47,619 bases of DNA from Candidatus Neomicrothrix sp. UBA4542 (lineage in GTDB: Bacteria > Actinomycetota > Acidimicrobiia > Acidimicrobiales > Poriferisodalaceae): positions 2,636 to 50,254 of the forward strand of contig DGLO01000122.1 of assembly GCA_002388005.1 (NCBI GenBank). The letters run 5' to 3'. The notes under the pieces were generated by a model, which did not search any database, was not told the origin of the DNA, and saw only the letters and a list, made by a program, of their open reading frames with translations. Positions 1 to 7,474 of the stretch are shown here, piece after piece (within the stretch, counting starts at the first letter, position 1; every line of letters begins with the position of its first letter). The position numbers and the translations under genes are program-made.

Positions 1-90
1 ACGCGACCGGTAACGCGAAGAGGGTCAGGGTAGCGCAGTGATTTGAGCTAACAAACAACAGCGAGGGCGTCGGCCAATAGAGGTGGTTTC
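1..90. other. Non-coding edge downstream of gltX
   Basis: I find no convincing gene, hairpin or tRNA in this edge segment. A short stretch near 29-40 looks faintly like a tRNA D-arm, but no anticodon arm or T-arm follows. It is probably the trailer of the gltX operon or the flank of a gene outside the window. Confidence 0.4.
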
Positions 91-1392
91 TTATTCGTCA
101 GCCAGCATTTCTTGGGCGGCGCCAATTCGCGCCAGCACGGCTTCGCGTCCGAGGGCGTGCATTGATTCGAACAGCGGCGGACCGACTGATCGGCCGGTCA
201 CCGCTATTCGAACGGGCGCTTGCGCCTTTCCTAATTTCATCTGGTACGTGTCGCCGATTGACCGAAGGGCATCGTGCAACGCATCGACTTCCCAGTTGAT
301 CTCACCCAACACAGCACTTGCAGCCTCAAGGATGAGTCCTGCTTCGTCGCTCAACATGACCTTGTCCCAAGCGCTTTGATCGATCTCAGGCATGTTCAAG
401 AAGAAGAAATCAAGCTGGGGCGGGCCTTCAGAGAGCACACGGGTGCGTTCTTGAATCAAAGGAGCAACTCGTTGCAACTGCGTTGGGTCGATCGAATCAC
501 TCCAAGTCTGCTGTCCGATCCAAGGTTCCAAAGCTTGACAAAATTCTTGGGGATTCATTGCGCGCAGGTATTCGCCGTTGATTGCGTCAAGTTTCTTGGC
601 ATCAAACATGGCCGAAGACGGGTTCACATCACCAAGTTCAAAAAGTTCAACGATCTCGCCTACGGGACGAATTTCGATGTCGTCTGGGGGACCCCATCCG
701 AGAAGAGCCAGGTAGTTGATCATCGCGGGAGCGACAATTCCTCGGTCGCGATAGTTCTCCAATGCGACGTCGTCGCGCCGTTTGGAAAGCTTTTTCCGTT
801 GTTCGTTGACGATCAAAGGGAGGTGAGCAAATTCGGGCACATCTGTTGCTCCCAATGCACGACGGAGCATGATGACTTTGGGTGTCACATTGACCATGTC
901 TTCGCCCCGCACTACATGCGTGATTCCGAGATCAAGGTCATCTACTGCGTTAGCGGTGAAGAAAGTTGCAGTTCCGTCGCTGCGACGAACCACGAAATCC
1001 TCAATGTGCTGATTCTCAAAGACCACGGTGCCACGAACGAGGTCCTCCCAGGCAGTTGTGCCTCGATCCGGAACGCGAAACCGGACCGCTCCCTCATCTA
1101 CGTATGCAAAGTCGTCGGCAAGCCATTGTTCGACAGCGTCGTTGTAAAGATCCGTTCGTTCGCTTTGACGGACCGGTGCACCATCGAAGTCAATTTGGAG
1201 CCATTCAAGCGACCGGTAGATGTTGTCGATGAGTTCTGGCCGCGTGAGTTCGGCATTGGTGTCCTCAATCCGTAAAACGAGCTCGCCCCCCGTGTGTCTC
1301 GCATAGAGCCAATTGAAGAGCGCTGTGCGCGCCGAACCGATGTGGAGCGACCCAGTCGGAGCTGGGGCGAAGCGAAGGCGGCTAGTACTCAC
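91..1392 (-). CDS. gltX: Glutamyl-tRNA synthetase
   Basis: Charges tRNA-Glu (and, in bacteria without GlnRS, tRNA-Gln) with glutamate in the cytoplasm. The 433-residue protein opens with the class I catalytic fold. The HIGH motif appears as HIGS near residue 17, followed by the glutamate-binding RIEDTN segment near 42-47. The middle has the ANAVDDLDLGITHVVRGED stretch typical of GluRS, and the KMSKS loop reads KLSKR. The C-terminal part is the helical anticodon-binding region. It is somewhat shorter than the usual 465-490 residues. It is the last gene of a leftward operon led by leuB, 30 bases after the preceding gene. With gatCAB further along it fits a non-discriminating GluRS, but specificity cannot be read from sequence alone. 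Confidence 0.95.
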   Translation of the reverse strand: MSTSRLRFAPAPTGSLHIGSARTALFNWLYARHTGGELVLRIEDTNAELTRPELIDNIYRSLEWLQIDFDGAPVRQSERTDLYNDAVEQWLADDFAYVDEGAVRFRVPDRGTTAWEDLVRGTVVFENQHIEDFVVRRSDGTATFFTANAVDDLDLGITHVVRGEDMVNVTPKVIMLRRALGATDVPEFAHLPLIVNEQRKKLSKRRDDVALENYRDRGIVAPAMINYLALLGWGPPDDIEIRPVGEIVELFELGDVNPSSAMFDAKKLDAINGEYLRAMNPQEFCQALEPWIGQQTWSDSIDPTQLQRVAPLIQERTRVLSEGPPQLDFFFLNMPEIDQSAWDKVMLSDEAGLILEAASAVLGEINWEVDALHDALRSIGDTYQMKLGKAQAPVRIAVTGRSVGPPLFESMHALGREAVLARIGAAQEMLADE

Positions 1393-1422
1393 GAACTTGA
1401 GGGTACGAGAGTAATCGTTCCT

Positions 1423-2022
1423 TCAGAGTTCTCGACCGAAGATCTCAAGTAGTCGCGTCTGCGGATCGGCGTCCAAGGTTGACGCTATAGGCGGGTCAAA
1501 CAATTCTGGCATTTGTGCCATTTGTTTGCGTCGCCCCTGACACCACACAAGTGCCGCTGCGACGACTTCCTCATCAAGGCGCTCATCGATTCCTAGACCC
1601 GCCGCTAAATCCCAGGCGTGGATAACGAGATCGCAGGTGCGTATTTGTAGAAATTCGATGGTGGGTAGGACCTGCTGACCGAGGGTGACGGTTGCTTCTA
1701 AGTCCGCTTCCGAGAACGCTGTGACCGCGTTTCGCCATGAAACTTCCCAAGCCATTTCCGGGTCCTCAACAACAACTTCTTTATCAATCGACATCACCTC
1801 TTCGAACGATGCTCCTTGCAGAATGAGCGGTGCCCGCAGGTTTTCGACCACGCAATGGGCAACGACTTCATAGATGTCCCACTCGGCGCATGGGGTCGAG
1901 GCTTCCCAATACTCAGGAAGAATTTGACGAATTCGGTAATCAACCTCTGCGGCAGCTAGCTGATGTAGCCGAAGCCAGACCGTATCTGCAGTTCCGTCAC
2001 CTAACACTGTCCGGTGCCACAA
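1423..2022 (-). CDS. TIGR03086/MDMPI-like metal-binding protein (DinB superfamily)
   Basis: A 199-residue protein resembling the actinobacterial TIGR03086 family and the N-terminal domain of mycothiol-dependent maleylpyruvate isomerase, four-helix DinB-fold proteins that bind a metal and often use mycothiol. The TPCAEWDIYEVVAHCV segment (43-58) supplies one metal-type His (H56). DLVIHAWDLA (131-140) supplies the Asp-x3-His pair (D131, H135). Substrate is unknown. The start is uncertain. TTG at 2022 overlaps the upstream gene by 22 bases, while GTG at 2007 sits on that gene's stop codon and is equally plausible; neither has a good Shine-Dalgarno. It follows a second, degenerate member of the same family in the leuB-gltX operon. 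Confidence 0.7.
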   Translation of the reverse strand: MWHRTVLGDGTADTVWLRLHQLAAAEVDYRIRQILPEYWEASTPCAEWDIYEVVAHCVVENLRAPLILQGASFEEVMSIDKEVVVEDPEMAWEVSWRNAVTAFSEADLEATVTLGQQVLPTIEFLQIRTCDLVIHAWDLAAGLGIDERLDEEVVAAALVWCQGRRKQMAQMPELFDPPIASTLDADPQTRLLEIFGREL

Positions 2023-2588
2023 GACGGATCCGAAGGATCAATCCATAGCCCTGGAGGGCGGCCATGTTGAGCGAGCAATCGAAGAATAGGGGGCGTAGAC
2101 ATGTCGAAATCAAGGGGGTCCAACGACGGCCAGATGGTGACCTCCGGCTCGACGACCGATAACCGGTCGACGAGCAAATCATCGAGACCAGCCCCGGCCT
2201 TTATCGCCTGCTGCAAGTCGTACCCCAGCAACGTCAGTTCCACTATCCGGCACCACAACAACTGTCGGTGTTCCGGACTGAATCCGGCGCGGTGGTCTAG
2301 GGAAGAAGCGATCGTCAACACTGTCCGTATTGACTCAACAACTACCTGCGTCGGTTCCGCCCCGAGTTCTACAGGTGTTGGAGCATGTTGTCCGGTTAGT
2401 TGTGCCGAGGCAGCCAAGTTTCCATCGACAACTTGGCAAAGTAGGTCACCGACGGTGAGATTGTTCATCGGTGCCGCCAACGGTATCGGGAGGTGTTCCC
2501 AGGCCGGGAGACGCATCCTCGCAGCAAAGTCGGTGCAGGCTCTGCGGTGAAGACGCAAGATTTCCCGATCAGGCGTTAACCCTTTCAC
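2001..2588 (-). CDS. Degenerate MDMPI/TIGR03086-like protein lacking metal ligands
   Basis: A 195-residue protein with the same helix pattern as its downstream neighbour: LTVGDLLCQVVDGNL (44-58) matches the first metal-site helix and RIVELTLLGYDLQQA (114-128) the second. The His expected in each helix is replaced, by Gln52 and Leu121, while E117 and D124 remain. I infer a paralogue that has lost metal binding and may act as a structural or regulatory partner. The GTG start overlaps the stop of the preceding gene as GTGA, indicating translational coupling. Family assignment rests on motif resemblance only. Confidence 0.5.
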   Translation of the reverse strand: MKGLTPDREILRLHRRACTDFAARMRLPAWEHLPIPLAAPMNNLTVGDLLCQVVDGNLAASAQLTGQHAPTPVELGAEPTQVVVESIRTVLTIASSLDHRAGFSPEHRQLLWCRIVELTLLGYDLQQAIKAGAGLDDLLVDRLSVVEPEVTIWPSLDPLDFDMSTPPILRLLAQHGRPPGLWIDPSDPSCGTGQC

Positions 2589-3109
2589 GACAACTCCAAT
2601 AACGACGTCCAGTCCACTGCATGGCGTTCCTCGATCTCTCCAGGCGACAGCATCAGAATTTCCTCTCGAACGGTTTCCACCAACATTCGGGTTTCCACGT
2701 AATGATGTGCTTCGGACACCCCTTCGAATCGCTTTCCACGGTCCTGGATTAATTCGTCTGCGGCGTCGTCATCAAGGAAGCCCCAGATTCGATAAGCAAC
2801 TTCAAGATCATGAACTACTGGTGCACGGCCAAACAATGAAGCGCGTTTGAGCGCGATTTGTACGCAGCCCCGTTCTACATCCGCGAGGTCTTCTTTTTCA
2901 CTGACGCATATTCGCTCTCGAAAAAGCCGGCAAAGCCGCAAGGCGTAGCCCTGGTCCGGACCCTGATAGCCCATCTGCCCACCGCTAGGTTGCTGCGAAG
3001 CAAGATCCCCCGGCCGTCCCACTAGCCAAGCATTAGGAACAACATCAGGCGAGCGATACGTGTGCGATTCGGTGATCGGCGATGCAGGTACGTGTCTCGG
3101 TGCTCCCAT
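2585..3109 (-). CDS. Hypothetical protein in the leuB-cimA operon
   Basis: A 174-residue protein I do not recognise. The first 55 residues are rich in Pro, Gly and Gln and probably disordered. The rest (about 56-174) is predicted mostly helical and highly charged, with many Glu/Asp/Arg residues and no signal peptide, membrane segment or catalytic motif I can name. It starts with ATG six bases after the cimA stop and ends in a GTGA overlap with the next gene, so it is very likely co-translated with cimA and the MDMPI-like pair. The tight coupling suggests a role tied to this operon, but no function can be assigned. Confidence 0.7.
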   Translation of the reverse strand: MGAPRHVPASPITESHTYRSPDVVPNAWLVGRPGDLASQQPSGGQMGYQGPDQGYALRLCRLFRERICVSEKEDLADVERGCVQIALKRASLFGRAPVVHDLEVAYRIWGFLDDDAADELIQDRGKRFEGVSEAHHYVETRMLVETVREEILMLSPGEIEERHAVDWTSLLELS

Positions 3110-3115
3110 GGGAAG

Positions 3116-4762
3116 TCAGTTTAGGGAACCGCTGGCGTTGGCGCGGTAACGGTGTAGCGCGTAGATCAATGCGTCGCGTAGAGCCAGCCAGGAGGCTTCG
3201 ATGATATTTTCTGACACTCCGATAGTGGTCCATGTCGACTGAGCGTCGCTGCTATCGACCAGAACCCTGGTGACCGCTCCTGTTCCGCGGTTGGTATCGA
3301 GAACACGAACCTTGTAATCGGTCAAATGGACGTCGGCAAGTTCTGGGTAAATATCTGATACAGCGTTACGGAAAGCGTTATCTAGGGCGTTGACCGGCCC
3401 ATCGCCTTCGCCGACGGTAATGATTCGGTTGCCATCGACAGTTATTCGCAGAGTTGCCTCGGTATCGAACTCGCTGTCCTGGCCACGTTCAACGAGGACG
3501 CGAAACGATTCAACTTCGAAGTAATCAAACTGTTCACCGGCGGCGCGACGCATCATAAGTTCTAACGAAGCGTCAGCTACCTCGAAGTGGTAGCCCTCAT
3601 GTTCCAAGCGCTTCATTTCGTCGACGACTTGAACCATTTGTTGATTCTCGAGTTCTATGCCAAGTTGCTCGGCTTTAAGTTCTACTGAGGCTCGCCCCGA
3701 GAGATCTCCAAGGAGAAAACGAGTTTGGTTTCCTACCGCGGCGGGGTCCACATGCTCGTATGTATCGGGACGACGCGCAATTGCGCTGGTATGAAGACCG
3801 GCTTTATGTGCGAACGCGGAAGTCCCAACATAGGGCTGCTGATGCTGGGGGGGCATGTTCATGAGTTCCGCGACGTGGTGAGATACTGAAGTCAGTCGTT
3901 CGATGAATCCGGGCGGAAGAGTTTCGATACCCATCTTGAGCGTCAGGTTCGGGACTAACACCGTGTTGTCACAATTGCCAGTTCGCTCGCCGTAACCATT
4001 GATCGTGCCTTGGACGTGGGTGGCTCCAGCAACCACACCCGCGACTGCGTTGGCAACGGCGCAGCCAGTGTCATTTTGGGTGTGCATTCCTATCTGGATT
4101 CCATCGAAGTGACGTACAACATCAGTCACAATTCCTTCAACCTCGTGAGGTAATGCCCCTCCGTTGGTGTCACAAAGGACCAGACAGTCGGCGCCCTGGA
4201 CAGCAGCAGCCTCCAACACGCGTAGGGAGAACTCGGGATTGCGCTTGTATCCGTCGAAGAAGTGTTCGGCATCAAAGAAGACGCGAAGGCCTTCCGATTT
4301 CAGAAACTGCACTGAATCACCGACCATTGCGATTCCCTCGTCAAGGGGTTGGCGTAACGCTTCAGTGACGTGGTAGTCCCAGGACTTGCCGACAATGCAT
4401 ACTGTCGAAGTGCCGGCTGAAAGGAGCGACGACAAGGTTTGGTCCTGGTCGACTCGGCCCTTGGGTCGCCGTGTGGAGCCGAATGCGACAAGGTTAGAGT
4501 TTTGAAGCTCCAGTTCTGTAGTTGCCCGCTGGAAGAACTCCTCATCTTTGGGGTTTGATCCGGGCCAGCCTCCTTCGATCCAGTGCACCCCGAGCAGGTC
4601 GAGTTGACGAGCTACTTTCAGCTTGTCATCTGAGGAAACTGAAATGCCTTCGAATTGAACCCCGTCGCGGAGAGTCGTGTCGAAGATTTCAACTTTTTCC
4701 GGCCATGAAGAATGTCGGATCCCCTGGCGGTCAAGCGATGTTTCAGAATGTTCTTCGCTCAT
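3116..4762 (-). CDS. cimA: (R)-citramalate synthase
   Basis: Condenses pyruvate with acetyl-CoA to give (R)-citramalate, the entry to threonine-independent isoleucine synthesis. The 548-residue length and the signature EIFDTTLRDG...EGIS near 25-41 followed by the IEGGWPGSNPKD stretch match the CimA family (TIGR00977) better than LeuA. The metal-binding HTQND segment lies mid-protein, and the C-terminal third is the LeuA-type allosteric dimer domain expected to bind isoleucine. Its start overlaps the leuB stop as ATGA. No leuA is in the window, so leucine synthesis must use a LeuA encoded elsewhere. A homocitrate or isopropylmalate synthase is the main alternative, but the motifs argue against it. 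Confidence 0.9.
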   Translation of the reverse strand: MSEEHSETSLDRQGIRHSSWPEKVEIFDTTLRDGVQFEGISVSSDDKLKVARQLDLLGVHWIEGGWPGSNPKDEEFFQRATTELELQNSNLVAFGSTRRPKGRVDQDQTLSSLLSAGTSTVCIVGKSWDYHVTEALRQPLDEGIAMVGDSVQFLKSEGLRVFFDAEHFFDGYKRNPEFSLRVLEAAAVQGADCLVLCDTNGGALPHEVEGIVTDVVRHFDGIQIGMHTQNDTGCAVANAVAGVVAGATHVQGTINGYGERTGNCDNTVLVPNLTLKMGIETLPPGFIERLTSVSHHVAELMNMPPQHQQPYVGTSAFAHKAGLHTSAIARRPDTYEHVDPAAVGNQTRFLLGDLSGRASVELKAEQLGIELENQQMVQVVDEMKRLEHEGYHFEVADASLELMMRRAAGEQFDYFEVESFRVLVERGQDSEFDTEATLRITVDGNRIITVGEGDGPVNALDNAFRNAVSDIYPELADVHLTDYKVRVLDTNRGTGAVTRVLVDSSDAQSTWTTIGVSENIIEASWLALRDALIYALHRYRANASGSLN

Positions 4763-5748
4763 CTTTCCTCCCCAACGAGGTTCTGGTGGATTGCCGACGC
4801 TATTTCTTCAGTTCGCCCGCTCGTCGGTACGCCTTGACATGCCATACGTACACGTTCGGAAGTTTCGGTGTCACCCAAGAAATCGAGCATCATCGCGCCC
4901 GACAACACCGCTGCTGTTGGATTAGCAAGTCCTTGGCCGGCGATATCTGGCGCTGAACCATGCACGGGTTCGAATAATGACGGAGCGGTGCGGTCGGGAT
5001 TCAGGTTTGCTGAAGAGGCGAGTCCGATTCCGCCAGAGACGGCTCCCCCAAGGTCCGTCAAAATATCACCAAAGAGATTGTCGGTGACCACTACTTCGTA
5101 GCGTGTCGGATCTTCGACAAAGTAGATACAGGCGGCGTCTACGTGGTTGTAAGCAGTGTCAACGTCTGGGTATTCGATGGAGACCTCTTGGAACGTGCGT
5201 TCCCACAGGTCTCCTGAGAACGTCAGCACGTTGGTTTTGTGCACCAGGGTGAGATGTTTCCTGGTTCTACTCTGGGCGAGTTCGAACCCGTATCGGATAC
5301 ATCGTTCGGCTCCTTTTCGGGTGTTCACTGAGCCTTGGGTGGCAATCTCATCCGGAGTCCCTTTTCGCAGAAACCCTCCTTCGCCTGCGTAAGTCCCTTC
5401 GGTGTTTTCTCTGATGACAACAAACTCGTGGCCACCGGGGAGAACGAACGGTCGAAGGTTGATGTATAGGTCAAGTTCGAACCGTGCTTTGAGAAGAAGC
5501 CCTCGTTCGATAACGCCCGGAGGTACCTCGGGGGTGCCGACAGCTCCAAGCAGTATCGCGTCATATTGACGTAACTCTTTGAGGATCTCGTCCGGAAGAA
5601 TGACACCGTCTTCGAGATAGCGGAAGCCCCCTAATCGAAAGTCAGTGGTGTCTAGGTCAGCTCCGGCAGCTCTCATCACTTCGAGAGCGACCGCAGTCAC
5701 CTCGGGTCCAATGCCGTCTCCGCCAATTACTGCGATTTTGTGCGGCAC
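4759..5748 (-). CDS. leuB: 3-isopropylmalate dehydrogenase
   Basis: NAD-dependent oxidative decarboxylation of 3-isopropylmalate (leucine) and, in the citramalate route, of 3-methylmalate to 2-oxobutyrate (isoleucine). The 329-residue protein has the family start IGGDGIGPEV (8-17), the substrate-binding Arg-rich segment around NLRPF, the metal-binding TDNLFGDILTDLGG stretch, and the C-terminal FEPVHGSAPDIAGQGLANP NAD-binding signature. Translation starts at GTG 5748 with AGGAGA six bases upstream. It is the first structural gene after a leader peptide with three Ile codons and is translationally coupled to cimA. The short length is normal for actinobacterial LeuB. Confidence 0.95.
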   Translation of the reverse strand: MPHKIAVIGGDGIGPEVTAVALEVMRAAGADLDTTDFRLGGFRYLEDGVILPDEILKELRQYDAILLGAVGTPEVPPGVIERGLLLKARFELDLYINLRPFVLPGGHEFVVIRENTEGTYAGEGGFLRKGTPDEIATQGSVNTRKGAERCIRYGFELAQSRTRKHLTLVHKTNVLTFSGDLWERTFQEVSIEYPDVDTAYNHVDAACIYFVEDPTRYEVVVTDNLFGDILTDLGGAVSGGIGLASSANLNPDRTAPSLFEPVHGSAPDIAGQGLANPTAAVLSGAMMLDFLGDTETSERVRMACQGVPTSGRTEEIASAIHQNLVGEER

Positions 5749-5760
5749 GTCAATTCTCCT

Positions 5761-5784
5761 CGGTTGGGTATTCGGTTGGGTATT
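5761..5784. repeat. Perfect 12-bp tandem duplication ahead of the leuB RBS
   Basis: The unit CGGTTGGGTATT occurs twice in a row with no mismatch (5761-5772 and 5773-5784), ending immediately before the leuB Shine-Dalgarno on the transcribed strand. It could be a recent slippage event or could space the attenuator from the RBS. Confidence 0.8.
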
Positions 5785-5804
5785 AGGTGTTAGTCAGGAT
5801 GTGT

Positions 5805-5885
5805 GCCGCTGTAGTGGGCGGCTCTATAACGGCAACGACCGCCCCTCAGGGACGGTCGAAAGGCGCACACGGTAACCGTGTGCGC
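5805..5885 (-). promoter_or_regulatory. Probable attenuator hairpins in the leuB-cimA leader RNA
   Basis: Three consecutive inverted repeats follow the leader peptide. Hairpin A (5863-5885) has perfect 11-base arms, GCGCACACGGT and its complement, and begins on the last base of the leader stop codon. Hairpin B (5836-5858) has 10-base arms with one G-U pair and a 3-base loop, all very GC-rich. Hairpin C (5805-5822) has 5-base arms. The GGGCGG of hairpin B's 3' arm (5839-5844) can instead pair with CCGCCC (5816-5821) of hairpin C, so the folds are mutually exclusive. There is no strong U-tract after B, so either a U-poor terminator or control of leuB translation is possible. Confidence 0.65.
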
Positions 5886-5929
5886 TACGAAATGATGATG
5901 GCGGTCAAGGATGCCTTCACAGCAACCAT
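5885..5929 (-). CDS. Ile-rich leader peptide of the leuB-cimA operon
   Basis: A 14-codon frame beginning ATG encodes MVAVKASLTAIIIS and ends TAG. It holds three consecutive isoleucine codons (ATC ATC ATT) two codons before the stop, plus two Val and one Leu codon. It lies 137 bases upstream of leuB, and a perfect hairpin starts at its stop codon. This matches the layout of branched-chain leader peptides that sense charged tRNA by ribosome stalling. Isoleucine sensing fits the operon, because cimA commits carbon to isoleucine. No clear Shine-Dalgarno is visible, so translation of the peptide is inferred from architecture. Confidence 0.65.
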   Translation of the reverse strand: MVAVKASLTAIIIS

Positions 5930-6017
5930 TTTCGACAACAAGAGGCTCTACGTCAAACTGAGTTCAAAACTCACCCTCAACAGCTATCTCATAGTTCGTG
6001 TGTAGGCCCCAATTCGA

Positions 6018-6023
6018 TACGCT
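6018..6023 (+). promoter_or_regulatory. Candidate -10 box for a leaderless greA transcript
   Basis: TACGCT fits the actinobacterial TANNNT -10 pattern and lies six bases before the greA ATG, placing the transcription start at or next to the start codon. No Shine-Dalgarno is present. The -35 region is weak. Confidence 0.35.
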
Positions 6024-6029
6024 CTGAGA

Positions 6030-6497
6030 ATGGCCGAAGTTCAACATCTATCACCTGAAGCGCATGCGCGTCTTACTGCTGAACTCCAAGACTTGACTAC
6101 TCGCGGTCGAATCGATATCGCTGACAAAATTGAGCAAGCTCGCCTGCTTGGCGACCTATCCGAGAACGGCGATTACCACGCTGCTAAAGAAGAGCAGGGA
6201 AAAATGGAAGGGCGAGTGCTTCATCTGACGTCGGTCCTACAAGACTGCGTAATTATCCAGCAAATCTCAAACGACTCAGTAGCCCCAGGGGTCGTGGTTG
6301 AAATCAAGTTCGAAGGTGATCAAGTGACGGAAAAGTATCTTTTCGGTTCTGTCGAAGAACGCCGCGACGGACTTGAGGTTATTTCGCCAGGCTCACCCAT
6401 GGGACAGGCGTTAGAGGGCGCTGCCGTAGGAGCAAAGGTGCGTTACGAAGCGGGAGCAGGCACCTTGTCGGTAGAGATTGTCTCCATTGATGCCTAA
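6030..6497 (+). CDS. greA: Transcription elongation factor GreA
   Basis: Rescues backtracked RNA polymerase by stimulating transcript cleavage through its secondary channel. The 155-residue length is typical. The N-terminal coiled coil (about 1-75) carries the acidic tip GDLSENGDYHAAKEEQ that coordinates the catalytic Mg2+. The C-terminal FKBP-like domain includes the conserved ISPGSPMGQALEGAAVG segment. It is transcribed divergently from the leuB operon and is followed nine bases later by a hydrolase gene, so the two may share a transcript. Confidence 0.93.
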   Translation: MAEVQHLSPEAHARLTAELQDLTTRGRIDIADKIEQARLLGDLSENGDYHAAKEEQGKMEGRVLHLTSVLQDCVIIQQISNDSVAPGVVVEIKFEGDQVTEKYLFGSVEERRDGLEVISPGSPMGQALEGAAVGAKVRYEAGAGTLSVEIVSIDA

Positions 6498-6506
6498 GGG
6501 TTTCCT

Positions 6507-7406
6507 ATGACTGGCGACGCAGCAATTGCCCCAAGAGAAGCTTCTCACACTGATGATCGCAAGAATCGTCTGGTCCTTCCTCGGGGCCGCAACTATGACC
6601 TGCCGGGGCGAGGTCGAACATTTGCGCGGGTATTGCAAGCACCGCCGGGCGCTCCAACCATTCTGTTGCTCCATGGTTGGACCGCTACTGCGGATTTAAA
6701 TTGGTACAGCAGCTATAGCGCGTTGGAGGGCAAATTCGGTCTTGTGGCTCTGGATCATCGTGGTCATGGTCGCGGGATTCGTTCTCAGAGACCTTTTCGG
6801 TTGACAGATTGTGCGGATGACGCCGCTGCTCTTCTCGATGAGCTGGGGATCGAGCAAGTAATCGCTGTTGGGTACTCCATGGGGGGACCAATCGCTCAGC
6901 TGATTTGGCGGAGACACCCAAAACGAGTGCTAGGTCTAGTCATGTGCGCGACCGCCGCTTCATTTAGTAACAGTCGGCAAGATCAGATGCGCTTCGCCGC
7001 CATCGGCACTCTGGCGCAAGCTGCCCGAGTTATTCCACGGGCGTTGCGTCAACTCATCGGGAGCCAACTGTTGACAGGCAAGTCGGGAAAGGACCTCCGG
7101 CAATGGGCCATCGGAGAGTTGCGTCGCCACGACCCGCTCAAGCTGATTCAGGCAGGAAGGCGTATCGGACTGTTTGATAGTCGGCGCTGGCTGCGGACCA
7201 TTGATGTTCCAGTCTCTGCAGTGGTGACAACCGAAGACGAGGTCGTCTCGATGGAGCGGCAACGAGCGATGTTGAAAGTAATTCCGGGTGCAACGTGGCA
7301 CGACGTAGCTGGCAGCCATACCGTGTGCGCCACGCAGCCTGAGGTGTTCCGCGAAGCGCTCCTGGCTGCCATCACCGACGTTCTAGCGAAGTCCAGTTGG
7401 ACCTAA
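6507..7406 (+). CDS. Alpha/beta hydrolase
   Basis: A 299-residue soluble alpha/beta-hydrolase. The oxyanion-hole motif is LLHGW (54-58) and the nucleophile elbow is GYSMGG with Ser124. The acid is probably D244 (TTEDEVV) and the general base His271 (AGSHT). The cap region between about 150 and 225 is basic and helical. The catalytic triad is complete, so it should be an active esterase, lipase or related hydrolase, but the substrate is not predictable. It begins nine bases after greA and precedes leuC by 68 bases. Nothing in the sequence links it directly to leucine synthesis. Confidence 0.85.
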   Translation: MTGDAAIAPREASHTDDRKNRLVLPRGRNYDLPGRGRTFARVLQAPPGAPTILLLHGWTATADLNWYSSYSALEGKFGLVALDHRGHGRGIRSQRPFRLTDCADDAAALLDELGIEQVIAVGYSMGGPIAQLIWRRHPKRVLGLVMCATAASFSNSRQDQMRFAAIGTLAQAARVIPRALRQLIGSQLLTGKSGKDLRQWAIGELRRHDPLKLIQAGRRIGLFDSRRWLRTIDVPVSAVVTTEDEVVSMERQRAMLKVIPGATWHDVAGSHTVCATQPEVFREALLAAITDVLAKSSWT

Positions 7407-7474
7407 GCAGTTGGGGACTGACACAGTGAGTGACGCACCTGAGGTACTGAGCACGAGCACGACAAAGGATCTGA

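Noticed and set aside
29..75. tRNA-like D-arm sequence
   Set aside because: No anticodon arm, T-arm or acceptor pairing could be found around it.
274..1275. Long open frame on the + strand opposite gltX
   Set aside because: It lies entirely antisense to a full-length, motif-complete gltX, has no recognisable domain and looks like a codon-bias shadow.
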